DNA from: Thermocrispum agreste DSM 44070
GTDB lineage: Bacteria; Actinomycetota; Actinomycetes; Mycobacteriales; Pseudonocardiaceae
Direction: 5' to 3'
Assembly: GCF_000427905.1 (NCBI RefSeq)
Contig: NZ_KE386604.1
Location: forward strand, 548,648 to 612,647
DNA length: 64,000 nucleotides
A model generated the notes under the pieces. It was not told where the DNA came from. It was given only the letters and a program-made list of their open reading frames with translations, and made no database searches. Below, one piece after another: positions 1 through 13,204 of this stretch. A program made the translations under genes and the position numbers. The first letter of the stretch is position 1. Every line of letters begins with the position of its first letter.

Positions 1-115
1 GTGTGTGCTGGGCGCGTGGGTCGGCTGGCCGTTGTGGCGGCCGGTCGAGTGAGCAGGGGTTGTGGCGGGTGGTGTGTGCTGGGCCGTGAGCCGGCCGCCC
101 GTTGCCGTAGCCGGC
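1..115. repeat. Degenerate 71-bp direct repeat downstream of thiE
   Basis: The motif GTGTGTGCTGGGC begins at position 1 and again at 72. The following 30 or so bases are also similar (CGTTG and GGCCGG blocks in the same order). The unit is about 71 bp and is only partly conserved. It lies in the noncoding stretch just past the thiE stop codon, and no convincing gene is seen in bases 1-179. Confidence 0.5.
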
Positions 116-179
116 CGATGGCGCCCGTGGCGCTGCGTAGCTCCGCCGCAGTGTGCTGGCGACCCGGCCGGGGAACGAA

Positions 180-851
180 TCAGTGCGAGAGCAGCGCGTC
201 CTTGAGCGTGCGAGCGGCTGCCGTCGGATCCTCGGCCTCGGTGATGGCCCGCACCACGACGATGCGGCGGGCGCCGGCGTCGAGGACGGCGGGCAAGCGC
301 TGGTGGTCGATGCCGCCGATGGCGAACCACGGCCGCGCCGGATTCGCCTCCGCCACCGCGCGAACCAGGCCGAGACCGGGCGCAGGCCGTCCTGGTTTGG
401 TCGGGGTCGGCCAGCACGGCCCGGTGCAGAAGTAGTCCACGCCGTCGGCCGCGGCGGCCGCCGTCGCCTGCTCGACCGAGTGGGACGACAGGCCGACGAC
501 CATTTCGTCGCCCACCACCCGGCGCGCCAGCGCCACCGGGAGATCGTCCTGACCCAGGTGCAAGACGTCGGCTCCGGCCGCCAACGCCACGTCGGCGCGG
601 TCGTTGACCGCCAGCAGCGCACCGTGCCGCTCGCATGCTTCGGCCAGGACCTCGAGCGCGGCCAGCTCCTCGCGCGCTTCCAGCGGCACGCCGCCGGGCT
701 TGTGCCGCAGCTGGATGATGTCCACCCCGCCGGCCAGCGCCGCATCGGCGAACTCGGCCAGCTCGCTGCGTGAGCCCCTGGCGTCGGTGCACAAGTACAG
801 CCGGGCCTCGGCCAACCGGGCGCGGATCTGATCGCCGTTTGCTCCAGGCAC
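180..851 (-). CDS. thiE: Thiamin-phosphate synthase ThiE
   Basis: ThiE joins HMP pyrophosphate to thiazole phosphate to give thiamin phosphate in the cytosol. The 223-residue product shows the family signatures in order: IIQLRHK for the diphosphate-binding strand, [20 protein letters not shown], the GLSSHS loop, [13 protein letters not shown] near the phosphate site, and AIGGI at the C terminus. I chose the GTG at 851 because family similarity begins a few residues later ([10 protein letters not shown]). An ATG at 917 would add about 22 residues without family resemblance. The gene is transcribed away from the thiO-thiS-thiG operon, with the thiO riboswitch lying in between on the other strand. 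No TPP element was seen on its own strand. Confidence 0.93.
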   Translation of the reverse strand: MPGANGDQIRARLAEARLYLCTDARGSRSELAEFADAALAGGVDIIQLRHKPGGVPLEAREELAALEVLAEACERHGALLAVNDRADVALAAGADVLHLGQDDLPVALARRVVGDEMVVGLSSHSVEQATAAAAADGVDYFCTGPCWPTPTKPGRPAPGLGLVRAVAEANPARPWFAIGGIDHQRLPAVLDAGARRIVVVRAITEAEDPTAAARTLKDALLSH

Positions 852-1023
852 GTCGTCACGGTACCTGGCCCGCCACGAGCGGCCCTGGCCGCCGGTATGT
901 GCTGCGGAGCAGGCCACGCCCGTGCATCCCGCGGCTTCCGGCGCGCGCCGCGCACCGCAACGTGGGAAGTGCCACGGTTGCGAAGTTGGCGCCGGTGCGT
1001 CCGGTCACGCTACGGTTGAGGCG

Positions 1024-1110
1024 TCCGCACGGGAGCCTGCGTATGCGGGCTGAGAGGGAGCTGCGGCTCCGACCGTGGAACCTGATCCGGGTCATGCCGG
1101 CGCAGGGAGC
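1024..1110 (+). promoter_or_regulatory. TPP riboswitch (THI element) of thiO-thiS-thiG
   Basis: The conserved TPP aptamer cores are visible: GGGCTGAGAGGGA in the first half, then ACCTGATCCGGGTCATGCC and GGCGCAGGGAG in the second half. The 3' end of the aptamer holds the GGGAG that would serve as Shine-Dalgarno sequence for the ATG at 1117. Control by masking the ribosome binding site is therefore the natural reading (inference from layout and from the known THI family). Confidence 0.95.
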
Positions 1111-1116
1111 GTGATC

Positions 1117-3214
<2,098 letters not shown>

Positions 3215-3225
3215 CCGCGATGGCC

Positions 3226-3390
3226 GCGCGCGGCGGGTGCGCGTTCTCGCCCGGCTGCGTGTGCCTGACCGTGATCCGGCCGGGCGTGCGCGGCGGGTTC
3301 GTGTTCTGGCCGGCTGCGTGCGTCTGATTGCGATCTGTCCGGCCGCGGTGACGTTTCGATCTTGTCGGGTGCGTGCGCCGGTCGCGATGT
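3226..3390. repeat. Degenerate ~60-bp tandem repeats after thiG
   Basis: CGGCGGGT occurs at 3231 and 3291, and the flanking text (GTTCT, GGCTGCGTG, CTGA, GATC, CCGG) recurs in the same order with a period of about 60 bp. A third, weaker copy starts near 3359. The array fills the convergent spacer between thiG and the HNH nuclease gene. No gene was recognised there. Confidence 0.6.
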
Positions 3391-3564
3391 GACCACGCCC
3401 GCCGCGAGCGCGATGGCGCTGCCTGTGCGCGGCTGGGCCGCGATCGCCACAGGTGGCGCTCCACTGGGAATCGTCAGGGCGAAGAGGCCGCCGATGCACC
3501 CCGCGCGCAAGATCGAGTCCCGGCTCACCGGCAAGGTCGACGACGGTGTTCCGGGCCCTGCCGG

Positions 3565-4272
3565 TCAGTTCGGCTGGTCCTTCCAGCAGGCCGGGCTGGA
3601 CAAGATCCGCCGGGCGGTGTCCTTTTCGCGGGCGTCCATCGCCAGCCCGTACTCCTTCTTGATCGACACCCACTCCGAGACGTAGGTGCAGCGATTGCGC
3701 TCGGGCAGCCACTCGGCCAGGTCCTTGTCGCCCTTGGCGCGATTGAGCGTGCCGCTCGCGGCCAGCACGTTCCGCGGGTCGTTGGCGAAGCGCTCCTTCT
3801 TCTCGGCAGGCCAGTTCGCTGCGCCCGACTGGTGGGCTTCGGCCAGCGGCACCAGGTGGTCGATGTCGATCGACTCGGGGGAGGGGTGCCTGCGGTTGTC
3901 GTAGCTGGTGCGCCAGGTGCCGTCGGTGATCCGGCAGCCCTCGCCGGTGCGCACTTTCCAGCCGTCCCGGATCAGCACCGCCTCGCGGGTGTTGCAGCCG
4001 GTGCGATCCCCGACCCATGCCCGCCAGCGCGGATCACCGGTCACCGTGATCCAGTGCCGCCACTCCTCACGGTCGTAGGTGCGGTGGCCGGTTTCCGGCC
4101 GGGTCGGAATCTCGTCGAGCAACGCCGCCACGTCAGCGGACTGCTCGGAGACCGCCACCTCGCCGGGCGCCGAAACCGGCCCCTGCTCCTCCGTCTGGCC
4201 GGACGCCCAGAAAACGACCGCGGCCACCACCGCCGCCAGCAACGTGCCCACCATCCTGCGCACGTTCGACAT
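3565..4272 (-). CDS. Exported HNH endonuclease-like protein (GmrSD C-terminal / DUF1524 type)
   Basis: The 235-residue product starts with a basic N terminus and one hydrophobic segment (TLLAAVVAAVVFWASG, about residues 9-24). It is therefore probably anchored or secreted. The C-terminal half carries the HNH arrangement of the DUF1524 family: DIDHLVPLAEAHQSGA, then NDPRNVLAASGTLNRAKGDK, then EWVSIKKEYGLAMD. Such proteins are common in actinomycetes as putative extracellular nucleases; the substrate is unknown. I placed the start at the ATG at 4272 because it gives the signal-like N terminus, although the frame stays open further upstream. Confidence 0.82.
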   Translation of the reverse strand: MSNVRRMVGTLLAAVVAAVVFWASGQTEEQGPVSAPGEVAVSEQSADVAALLDEIPTRPETGHRTYDREEWRHWITVTGDPRWRAWVGDRTGCNTREAVLIRDGWKVRTGEGCRITDGTWRTSYDNRRHPSPESIDIDHLVPLAEAHQSGAANWPAEKKERFANDPRNVLAASGTLNRAKGDKDLAEWLPERNRCTYVSEWVSIKKEYGLAMDAREKDTARRILSSPACWKDQPN

Positions 4273-4804
4273 GCACACTTCCCCTTTCTCGTCGTCTCGG
4301 CGCCCGGGACAACGCACCGGCCTGCCGGGCAGAGGCGGGGACGAGGCGGGCCGGTGTGCTCCCCGGACAAGGGCTCCGGAACGGGTAGGCAAGACGTCGG
4401 CAAACAGCGGTGCCAGGCGGCGCAGTGACCGGTCGAAACGCGCGAAACGCTCGATCTCGGGGTCGTCGTCCGGAAGATCAACAATGCCAAACTCGTCATC
4501 GGCTGCCGCAGCCGGTGCCGGTTGCGCTGCACCTGGCACGACCCGGGCACCTTCCCGCAGGGCTCGTCTGCTCGTCCGCCGGCGTGAGCCGTCCAGCCGG
4601 CACCGCCTCGACCAGGTCGGGCCGGGCTCATGCTCGGGCAACCGCCGCCGGGCACTCCGGCGCGGCGACTCACCGCGTCAGCGACACGACGCACATTCCA
4701 GGGGACTCCCCGGCCGGGATCGATCGGAGGGGCCGCAGGCGGTCACTTCGTCGGTAGGAAGCCGGGCTCGCGGGTCGCGCCGTCGGTCACGGGGCGCGCA
4801 GGAG
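4273..4804. other. 532-bp spacer without a confident gene
   Basis: The minus-strand frame of the HNH gene stays open to about 4641 and contains one protein-like patch (GIVDLPDDDPEIERFARF), but the rest is arginine/proline-rich low-complexity translation. It could be a remnant or an unrecognised N-terminal extension. A 13-bp direct repeat (TCGCGCCGTCGGT at 4775 and 4810) overlaps the 3' end of the downstream channel gene. Nothing else was recognised. Confidence 0.35.
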
Positions 4805-5641
4805 TCAGTTCGCGCCGTCGGTGGCGGACACCCGCTGGCCGTCCAGCCCGGCGCGCAGCTGGGCCACCTCCGCCCGCAGCGCTTGCAGCTCCGCGAGGAT
4901 CGTCGCGTTCGAATCGGCCAGCTCCTGGTGGTGCTGCTCGCCTTCCTGGTGCATCTCCTCACGCAGCTGTGCCTCCATCGCGCTGACCACCACCGCGATG
5001 AACAGGTTCAGCACCGCGAACGTCGAGATCAGGATGTAGATCACGAAGAAGATCCAGGCCAGCGGCATCTCGGCCATCACGGCGTCGGCGATGTCCGGCC
5101 AGGACTCCCCGGTCATGATCTGGAACAGCGCGAACAGGGACGTGCCCAGATCGCCGAAGTACTGCGGGGCCACGTCGCGGAACAGGTTGGTGGCCATCAC
5201 CGCGGAGACGAACAGCACCAGGCCGAGCAGCGCCACGATGGACGCCATGCCGGGGATCGCCGACAGCAGCCCGGAGACCACCTTGCGCATGGCAGGCACC
5301 GCCGAGATGAGCCGCAGCACCCGCAGCACGCGCAGGGCACGCAGCACGGCGAACGGGCCGCTGGCCGGAACCAGCGCGATCACCACCACCACGAGGTCGA
5401 AGACGTTCCAGCCGTCCGAGAAGAAGCGCGGGCCGAAGGCCACCAGCTTGGCCACCAGCTCGGCGACGAAGATCGCCAGCACGATCTTGTCCAGCACGTG
5501 CAGCAGGTCGCCGCTGCCCGCCATGATCGACTCGGACGTCTCCATCGCCAGAGTGATCGCGTTGAACATGATGACCGCGATGATGAACTGCTGGAAACGG
5601 CGGTTCTCCACCGCCGCGGCCAGGCGGTCACGCCACTGCAT
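4805..5641 (-). CDS. Voltage-gated cation channel, NaChBac family (copy 1)
   Basis: This is a 278-residue single-domain, six-helix channel subunit that would assemble as a tetramer in the plasma membrane. S1 is about residues 18-35. S4 carries four arginines at every third position (101, 104, 107, 110 in LRALRVLRVLRL). The pore helix LFQIM leads into the filter TGESWPD (177-183), S6 is about 195-218, and a charged C-terminal tail (about 222-268) looks like a coiled coil. Characterised NaChBac-type filters as I recall them read T-L-E-S-W; here the second position is Gly and the seventh is Asp. A paralog follows upstream with 78 bp between them. Ion selectivity cannot be read with certainty. 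Confidence 0.9.
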   Translation of the reverse strand: MQWRDRLAAAVENRRFQQFIIAVIMFNAITLAMETSESIMAGSGDLLHVLDKIVLAIFVAELVAKLVAFGPRFFSDGWNVFDLVVVVIALVPASGPFAVLRALRVLRVLRLISAVPAMRKVVSGLLSAIPGMASIVALLGLVLFVSAVMATNLFRDVAPQYFGDLGTSLFALFQIMTGESWPDIADAVMAEMPLAWIFFVIYILISTFAVLNLFIAVVVSAMEAQLREEMHQEGEQHHQELADSNATILAELQALRAEVAQLRAGLDGQRVSATDGAN

Positions 5642-5719
5642 CTGCGTCCTCCCGGGTGCACTGTGTCGGCATGAAGCGTGCGGTCGCTCGCTCCAGCTGA
5701 ACGTCTTGGTTGAGACGGC

Positions 5720-6526
5720 TCATCCGCTGAGTCGGTTGCGCAGCGCGGCGAGGTCCTCGCGGATCGCCGCCAGCTCGGCGCTGATGCGCTCGTGGGCGGC
5801 GGCCAGCTCGTCGGCGTGCTGCTGTTCCTCCGCCCGGATGTCGGCGCGCACCTCTTGTTCCATCTCGTTGACCACGACCGCGATGAACAGGTTCAGCACC
5901 GCGAAGCTGGAAACCAGGATGTAGACGACGAAGAAGATCCACGCCAGCGGCTGGGCAGCCATCACTTCCTCGGCGATGTCCGGCCACGACTCCCCGGTCA
6001 TGGTCTGGAACAGGGAGAACAGCGAACGCCCCAGGTCGCCGAAATAGTGCGGGGACGCCTCGGCGAACAGGGCGGTGCCCATCACGCCCGCGACGAAGAT
6101 CACCAGCGTGGCCAGCGCGATGATCGACACCATGCCGGGGATGGCGCGCAGAAACGCGCTCACCACCCGGCGCAGCGGCGGGACCGCGGACACCAGGCGC
6201 AGCACCCGCAGCACTCGCAGGGCGCGCAGGACCGCGAACGGCCCGCTGGCGGGTATCAGCGCGATCGCCACGATCGCGAAGTCGAACACGTTCCATGGGT
6301 CACGGAAGAACGCCGACCGCTGCGCGTACAGTTTCAACGCCAGCTCGACGACGAAGATCGCCAGCGCCATGGTGTCCAGCGCGGCGATCAGGTCGTGATA
6401 GTGCCGCTCCAGCGATGCGGAGGTCTGCACGGCCAGCAGCGCCGCGTTGATGCCGATCACCGTGACGATGAACCGTTGGAAGTACGGGTGATCGACCAGC
6501 GCACTGACTCGTTCGCGTGGCGTCAC
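5720..6526 (-). CDS. Voltage-gated cation channel, NaChBac family (copy 2)
   Basis: This is a 268-residue paralog of the neighbouring channel, collinear residue for residue through the membrane domain. The S4 arginines are again at 101, 104, 107 and 110, and the filter TGESWPD is again at 177-183. It differs mainly in S1-S3 and in the C-terminal coiled coil (ADIRAEEQQHADELAAAHER). It is the upstream member of the pair on the minus strand, and the two genes may be co-transcribed. A tandem duplication is the simplest origin. Whether the subunits form homotetramers or mixed channels is open. Confidence 0.9.
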   Translation of the reverse strand: MTPRERVSALVDHPYFQRFIVTVIGINAALLAVQTSASLERHYHDLIAALDTMALAIFVVELALKLYAQRSAFFRDPWNVFDFAIVAIALIPASGPFAVLRALRVLRVLRLVSAVPPLRRVVSAFLRAIPGMVSIIALATLVIFVAGVMGTALFAEASPHYFGDLGRSLFSLFQTMTGESWPDIAEEVMAAQPLAWIFFVVYILVSSFAVLNLFIAVVVNEMEQEVRADIRAEEQQHADELAAAHERISAELAAIREDLAALRNRLSG

Positions 6527-6693
6527 CCGGGGATCCCTACGTCATCGGCTGCGTGGTGAATGTCCGCATCGTAACGGCCGTAACGTCCGATGATCATCGG
6601 ATGGCGGACATCTGTGACGCGTTGCTCGCTGAGCGTGGCGACGCCGGCGAGGACCGCCGGATGCCCGGTGCCGTCGCCGGCGCCGCCGAATGG

Positions 6694-9395
<2,702 letters not shown>

Positions 9396-9442
9396 TCAAG
9401 GTCGGCGCTAGCGTGGTGGCCAGGCCCACGAAAGGTGGACGC

Positions 9443-9901
9443 ATGGCCGAGCGATATGTCGCGCCGGATCGGGCGACGCGAGTGTTCAACTGGTTCGTCG
9501 TCCGGCTGACCCGGCTGGGCGTGAGCGTGGCGGGCAGCCGGGAGCTGGCCGTGCCGGGCCGCAAGACCGGCAGGATCCAGCGGGTGCCGGTCAATCCGCT
9601 GAAGGTGGGCGGTCGAAGGTATCTGGTTGCGCCGCGGGGCCAGACGCAGTGGGTGAAGAACCTGCGGGTGGCCGGGCGGGCCGAGTTGCGGGTCGGCAAG
9701 CGGACCGAGGTGTTCACCGCGAGCGAGGTGGCCGACGAGGACAAGCTGCCGGTGCTGCGCGAGTACCTGCGCCGCTGGGCGTGGGAGGTCAAGGGCTTCC
9801 TCGGCGACCTGACCAAGGACGCCCCGGACGAGCGGCTGCGGTCGGCCGCGCCCGGGTTCCCGGTGTTCCGGATCGACCCAGCAGGTCGCCCGCGCGGCTG
9901 A
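9443..9901 (+). CDS. Deazaflavin (F420)-dependent nitroreductase-family protein
   Basis: The 152-residue protein belongs to the DDN / F420H2-dependent quinone-reductase family (split-barrel fold). It shows RELAVPGRKTGRIQRVPVNP, which matches the family phosphate/F420-binding GRKTG motif, then GRRYLVAPRGQTQWVKNLR and GRAELRVGKRTEVFTASEV. The ATG at 9443 is preceded by AAAGGTGG. The physiological substrate is unknown; members reduce menaquinone or nitroaromatics. It faces the HtrA-like gene end to end. Confidence 0.85.
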   Translation: MAERYVAPDRATRVFNWFVVRLTRLGVSVAGSRELAVPGRKTGRIQRVPVNPLKVGGRRYLVAPRGQTQWVKNLRVAGRAELRVGKRTEVFTASEVADEDKLPVLREYLRRWAWEVKGFLGDLTKDAPDERLRSAAPGFPVFRIDPAGRPRG

Positions 9902-9904
9902 GCG

Positions 9905-10849
9905 TCAGCCGACGGTGAGCTCGGTCGGTGTGGCGAAGACGTCGACCATGGCACCGTTGCGCAGCACGGTCACGGCAAGGCGGGTGCCGATGACCTCGGC
10001 GAACAGCTGACGCTGGATGCCTTGCGCGTCTCTGACCGGGGTGCGGGCCACGGTCAGGACGATGTCCCCGGCGCGCAGCCCGGCCACATCGGCAGGGCCA
10101 CCGGGCACGGTCTCCACGATGCGCAGGCCCGCCCGCTGCCCGGTGCGTTCGGCCACGTCGTCGGGCAGCGGAGCGGGGGTGCCCACGATGCCCAGGTACG
10201 CGCGCCGGACCCGGCCTTCGACCAGCAGCGTGCCGATGATCCGGCGCGTGGTGTCGTTGATCGGCACGGCCAGCCCGACCCCGATGCCGGCCAGCGCGGT
10301 GTTGATGCCCACCACGCGCCCGGCGGAATCGGCGAGTGCGCCGCCGGAATTGCCCGGGTTGAGCGCCGCGTCGGTCTGGATGACGTCCTCGATCAGCCGG
10401 GTGGTGCGGCCGTGCCGGGCGGGCAACGCCCGGCCGAGCGCGGAGATGACCCCGGCGGTCACCGATCCGGACAGGCCCAACGGGCTGCCGACGGCGACGA
10501 CCAGCTGGCCGACGACCAGGTCGTTGGCGTTGCCGAGTTCGGCGGGGAAGGGCAGCGTGCCGTCCGCGCGCAGCACGGCCAGGTCGGAGAGCGGGTCCGA
10601 GCCGACGACCTCGAACGGTGCCTCGGAGCCGTCGGAGAACGTCGCCGTGCCGTGCCGGGAGCTGCCGACGACGTGGGCGTTGGTGATCAGGTGGCCGGGA
10701 TCGAACACCACGGCCGACCCACCGCCGTGCGGCAGCCGGACGCTGGCCACCTGGGGGGTGAGGCGCCGGGCCACCGAGGTGACCACGCGCGAGTAGGCGT
10801 CGAGTGCTTGTTCGTCGAGCGATTCATCGGGCCGGCGGCTGTCCGGCAT
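9905..10849 (-). CDS. HtrA/DegP-like serine protease with PDZ domain
   Basis: The 314-residue S1C protease has its catalytic triad in place: His59 (ITNAHVV), Asp89 (SDLAVLR) and Ser168 (NPGNSGGAL). A PDZ domain covers about residues 225-312 (AYLGIVG...PGGPADVAGLRAGDIVL). HtrA proteins degrade or refold damaged proteins. Unlike most actinobacterial relatives it shows no signal peptide or membrane anchor from the chosen ATG; the open frame upstream adds 18 residues (GVIGVVEVVV) that are only weakly hydrophobic. Either the protein acts in the cytosol or the true N terminus is different. Confidence 0.88.
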   Translation of the reverse strand: MPDSRRPDESLDEQALDAYSRVVTSVARRLTPQVASVRLPHGGGSAVVFDPGHLITNAHVVGSSRHGTATFSDGSEAPFEVVGSDPLSDLAVLRADGTLPFPAELGNANDLVVGQLVVAVGSPLGLSGSVTAGVISALGRALPARHGRTTRLIEDVIQTDAALNPGNSGGALADSAGRVVGINTALAGIGVGLAVPINDTTRRIIGTLLVEGRVRRAYLGIVGTPAPLPDDVAERTGQRAGLRIVETVPGGPADVAGLRAGDIVLTVARTPVRDAQGIQRQLFAEVIGTRLAVTVLRNGAMVDVFATPTELTVG

Positions 10850-11071
10850 GACGACCACCTCCACAACGCCGATTACACCGTTACAACGTGAGCGGGGTTG
10901 CAATGATGCCCGGTGTCAGCGGTGTTCGCGGTCAGCGAGCAGAAATGGCCGACACGGCGGCCCGGGAGGTGGCCGGGTGCCGAGTCACGGCGTCGGACGC
11001 CGTCGGGCGGCCGGACGAGCCGAAGCCGACGTCGTGGCGGGCGGGGCCGCGGTGCGGTCGTGGCAGGGCGG

Positions 11072-11641
11072 TCAGTCCTCGGGCCTGTCCTTGCTGGGGT
11101 CCCAGCTCAAGCCCGGCTTGCCCCACCCCCTGCGCTTGATCATCTTCTTCGCCGCGCGGGCGTACCTGCCGACCAAGCGGTCGAGGTAGAGGTAGCCGTC
11201 CAGGTGGTCGGTCTCGTGCTGCAGGCAGCGGGCGAAGAAGCCCTTGCCCTCGACCTCGATCGGGTTGCCGTACAGGTCGAAGCCGGTGACCTTGGCCCAG
11301 GTGGCGCGGCCGGTCGGGAACGACTCGCCGGGCACGGACAGGCAGCCTTCGTAGTCGTTGTCCGGGTCCGGCATGGTCTCCGGGCGTTCGGAGGTCTCCA
11401 GCACCGGGTTGACCACCAGGCCCTTGCGCCGCTCGCCGAGCTCCTCGTCCGGGCAGTCGTAGACGAAGATGCGCAGATCGACGCCGATCTGGTTGGCGGC
11501 GAGGCCGACGCCCTCCGCGGCGTACATGGTCTCGAACATGTCGTCGGCGAGGGTGCGCAGCGACTCGTCGAACTTCTCCACCGGACGCGTCGGCTTGTGC
11601 AGCACGGGGTCGCCGGCGATGCGGATGGGGTGAATGGTCAC
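11072..11641 (-). CDS. def: Peptide deformylase
   Basis: The enzyme removes the N-formyl group from nascent proteins. The 189-residue product has all three metal/active-site motifs: GVGLAANQ (44-51), EGCLSVPG with Cys100, and QHETDHLDG with His142, Glu143 and His146. The C terminus is extended and basic ([18 protein letters not shown]). The start is the GTG at 11641, giving [14 protein letters not shown] as in relatives. It is divergent from the DUF3263 gene, an arrangement I recall in other actinobacteria. Confidence 0.95.
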   Translation of the reverse strand: MTIHPIRIAGDPVLHKPTRPVEKFDESLRTLADDMFETMYAAEGVGLAANQIGVDLRIFVYDCPDEELGERRKGLVVNPVLETSERPETMPDPDNDYEGCLSVPGESFPTGRATWAKVTGFDLYGNPIEVEGKGFFARCLQHETDHLDGYLYLDRLVGRYARAAKKMIKRRGWGKPGLSWDPSKDRPED

Positions 11642-11723
11642 AGCGGGTGAGTGTAAGCGGGACGCGCCGGGCCCGGAGCCGGGCGGGTGCCGGTCCCGCA
11701 TGATCTAATGAATCCGGGTGGGG

Positions 11724-11741
11724 AATCACATGCCTGTGATT
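11724..11741. promoter_or_regulatory. Palindrome between def and DUF3263 gene (candidate operator)
   Basis: AATCACA-TGCC-TGTGATT has perfect 7-bp arms and a 4-base centre. It lies in the divergent intergenic region about 83 bp from the def start and 46 bp before the DUF3263 start. It is the only AT-rich palindrome in this spacer. The binding factor is unknown. Confidence 0.4.
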
Positions 11742-11786
11742 TCGCCGTGGAGCTCAGGCGCATGCCGGTGAGTCGATCGGAGGAGG

Positions 11787-12119
11787 ATGGACGCTGCGGA
11801 GTCGATGTCCCGGGGCGATGAGGGCGCGGTCGCACCGGTTGTCGGCGACCCGCGCGGTCCGGCGGCCGCGGAACTGTCTGATCTGGAACGCCGGATCCTG
11901 GCGTTCGAGAACCAGTGGTGGCAGTACGCAGGCGCCAAGGAGAAGGCCATCCGCGAGCAGTTCGGCATGTCGTCGACTCGCTACTACCAGCTGTTGAACC
12001 GGTTGCTGGACACCGAACGTGCGCTGCGCGCGGACCCGATGCTGGTCAAGCGCCTGCGCAAGACGCGGGCGGAACGCAGGCGTAAGCGCAGTGCCCGCAG
12101 GTTGGGGATCGAGCTGTGA
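11787..12119 (+). CDS. DUF3263 protein
   Basis: This 110-residue protein has the DUF3263 core LERRILAFENQWWQYAGAKE followed by a helix-turn-helix-like segment (AIREQFGMSSTRYYQLLNR) and an arginine/lysine-rich C terminus (KTRAERRRKRSARR). The family is restricted to actinobacteria and is probably DNA-binding (inference). Its stop overlaps the start of the LytR_C gene (GTGATG), so the two are co-translated. The ATG at 11787 has GGAGG eight bases ahead. Confidence 0.85.
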   Translation: MDAAESMSRGDEGAVAPVVGDPRGPAAAELSDLERRILAFENQWWQYAGAKEKAIREQFGMSSTRYYQLLNRLLDTERALRADPMLVKRLRKTRAERRRKRSARRLGIEL

Positions 12120-12775
12120 TGACACATCGGGGACCAGCTCGGCCGATGCGGCTCGGGGGTATGGCGTTGCTGGGAATCGCCGCGGTCGCGGCCGTCATCG
12201 GGGTGGCCAGCGCGATCAGCGGCGACGAGGACGAGCAGGCCTCGCCTCGGCCGGACCGGCCGGAGACGTCGCAGACGCCGGCTCCTGACGAGGAGCCGGG
12301 CACAACGCCGAAAGAGCCGGAGCCGAGCCGGCCTCCGGAGCAGTCCACGGAGGTGTCCGAGCCACCGCGGTCGTCGGCTCGCCCGCCCGAGTCCGGCAAG
12401 CCCGGCGGGGCCGGGGACGGCACGCGGGGCGGGACGTCCGACGGTTCGGCGCGGCCTGCAGGCGGCGCCAAGGGCGACGCGTACAAGTGGGTGTCGATCC
12501 GCGTCTACAACAACAGCAAGATCAAGGGGCTGGCGTCGCACGCGGCCGACGACCTGCGGTCCCGCGGCTGGAACGTGGTCGCGGTCGGGAACTACTCGCA
12601 GGGCATCATCTACGAGACCACGGTGTACTACCGGCCGGGCACCAGCGAGGAGGCGGCCGCGAAAGCCATCGGTGCGGAGTTCGGCATGCGGGTCGAGCCG
12701 CGGTTCCCGGGCATCGAGGACTCCAGTCCCGGCGTGATCGTCATCGTCACCAAGGACTACGTGGGCGGCAAGTAG
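12119..12775 (+). CDS. LytR C-terminal-domain membrane protein
   Basis: The 218-residue protein has one membrane segment (MALLGIAAVAAVIGVASAI, about residues 15-33), a proline/glutamate-rich linker of some 85 residues, and an extracellular LytR_C domain (VSIRVYNNSKIKGLASHAADD ... GVIVIVTKDY). LytR_C domains are found with cell-wall glycopolymer ligases, but here the catalytic LCP domain is absent. It follows DUF3263 with overlapping codons. A GTG three bases upstream is an equally possible start. Confidence 0.85.
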   Translation: MTHRGPARPMRLGGMALLGIAAVAAVIGVASAISGDEDEQASPRPDRPETSQTPAPDEEPGTTPKEPEPSRPPEQSTEVSEPPRSSARPPESGKPGGAGDGTRGGTSDGSARPAGGAKGDAYKWVSIRVYNNSKIKGLASHAADDLRSRGWNVVAVGNYSQGIIYETTVYYRPGTSEEAAAKAIGAEFGMRVEPRFPGIEDSSPGVIVIVTKDYVGGK

Positions 12776-13204
12776 GCGATCCGGGCGCGTGCTGGCGACG
12801 GGCGGCCGGGCCACGCGTCGGCCGCCAGGCTGCGAGGTCATCCGGGCGCGTGTGGGCGACAGGCGACCGTGGCGCCGAAGAGCGCGACGGTGCCGAGGCG
12901 GGCGCGTTCTGGCGACGGTTCGTTGGAGAAGCCGCATCACGGGCAGGACGAGTTCGGTCCGGTGGCTCGGGTGCGGTCGTGCCGGGCCTGCGAGGGCGTG
13001 GTGTGTTGCGGCTGTTCGCGCGACCGCGGCTGGGTTTCGGCGCCGTCGACGTCCAGGTGCGGAAGTCCAGGCGGGGTGTGCCGCGCTGGGAGCAGGTGCC
13101 AGCTGATGGTACGGGCGGGCGAATGCTCGTCCGAAGTGCCTATTTCTCCTGGTCAGCGTTGGTAAGCTGGCCGCCGCGTACTGAGTGTGAGGGGGGTTGT
13201 ACGC
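12776..13204. repeat. Gene-free spacer with degenerate ~60-bp repeats
   Basis: ATCCGGGCGCGTG occurs at 12779 and 12840 and a weaker GCGGGCGCGT near 12899. Each is followed by a GGCGAC block, giving spacings of about 61 and 56 bp. The array begins four bases after the LytR_C stop codon. The rest of the 429-bp spacer holds no gene I recognise until the Shine-Dalgarno sequence (GTGAGGGGGG) before 13205. Confidence 0.5.
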
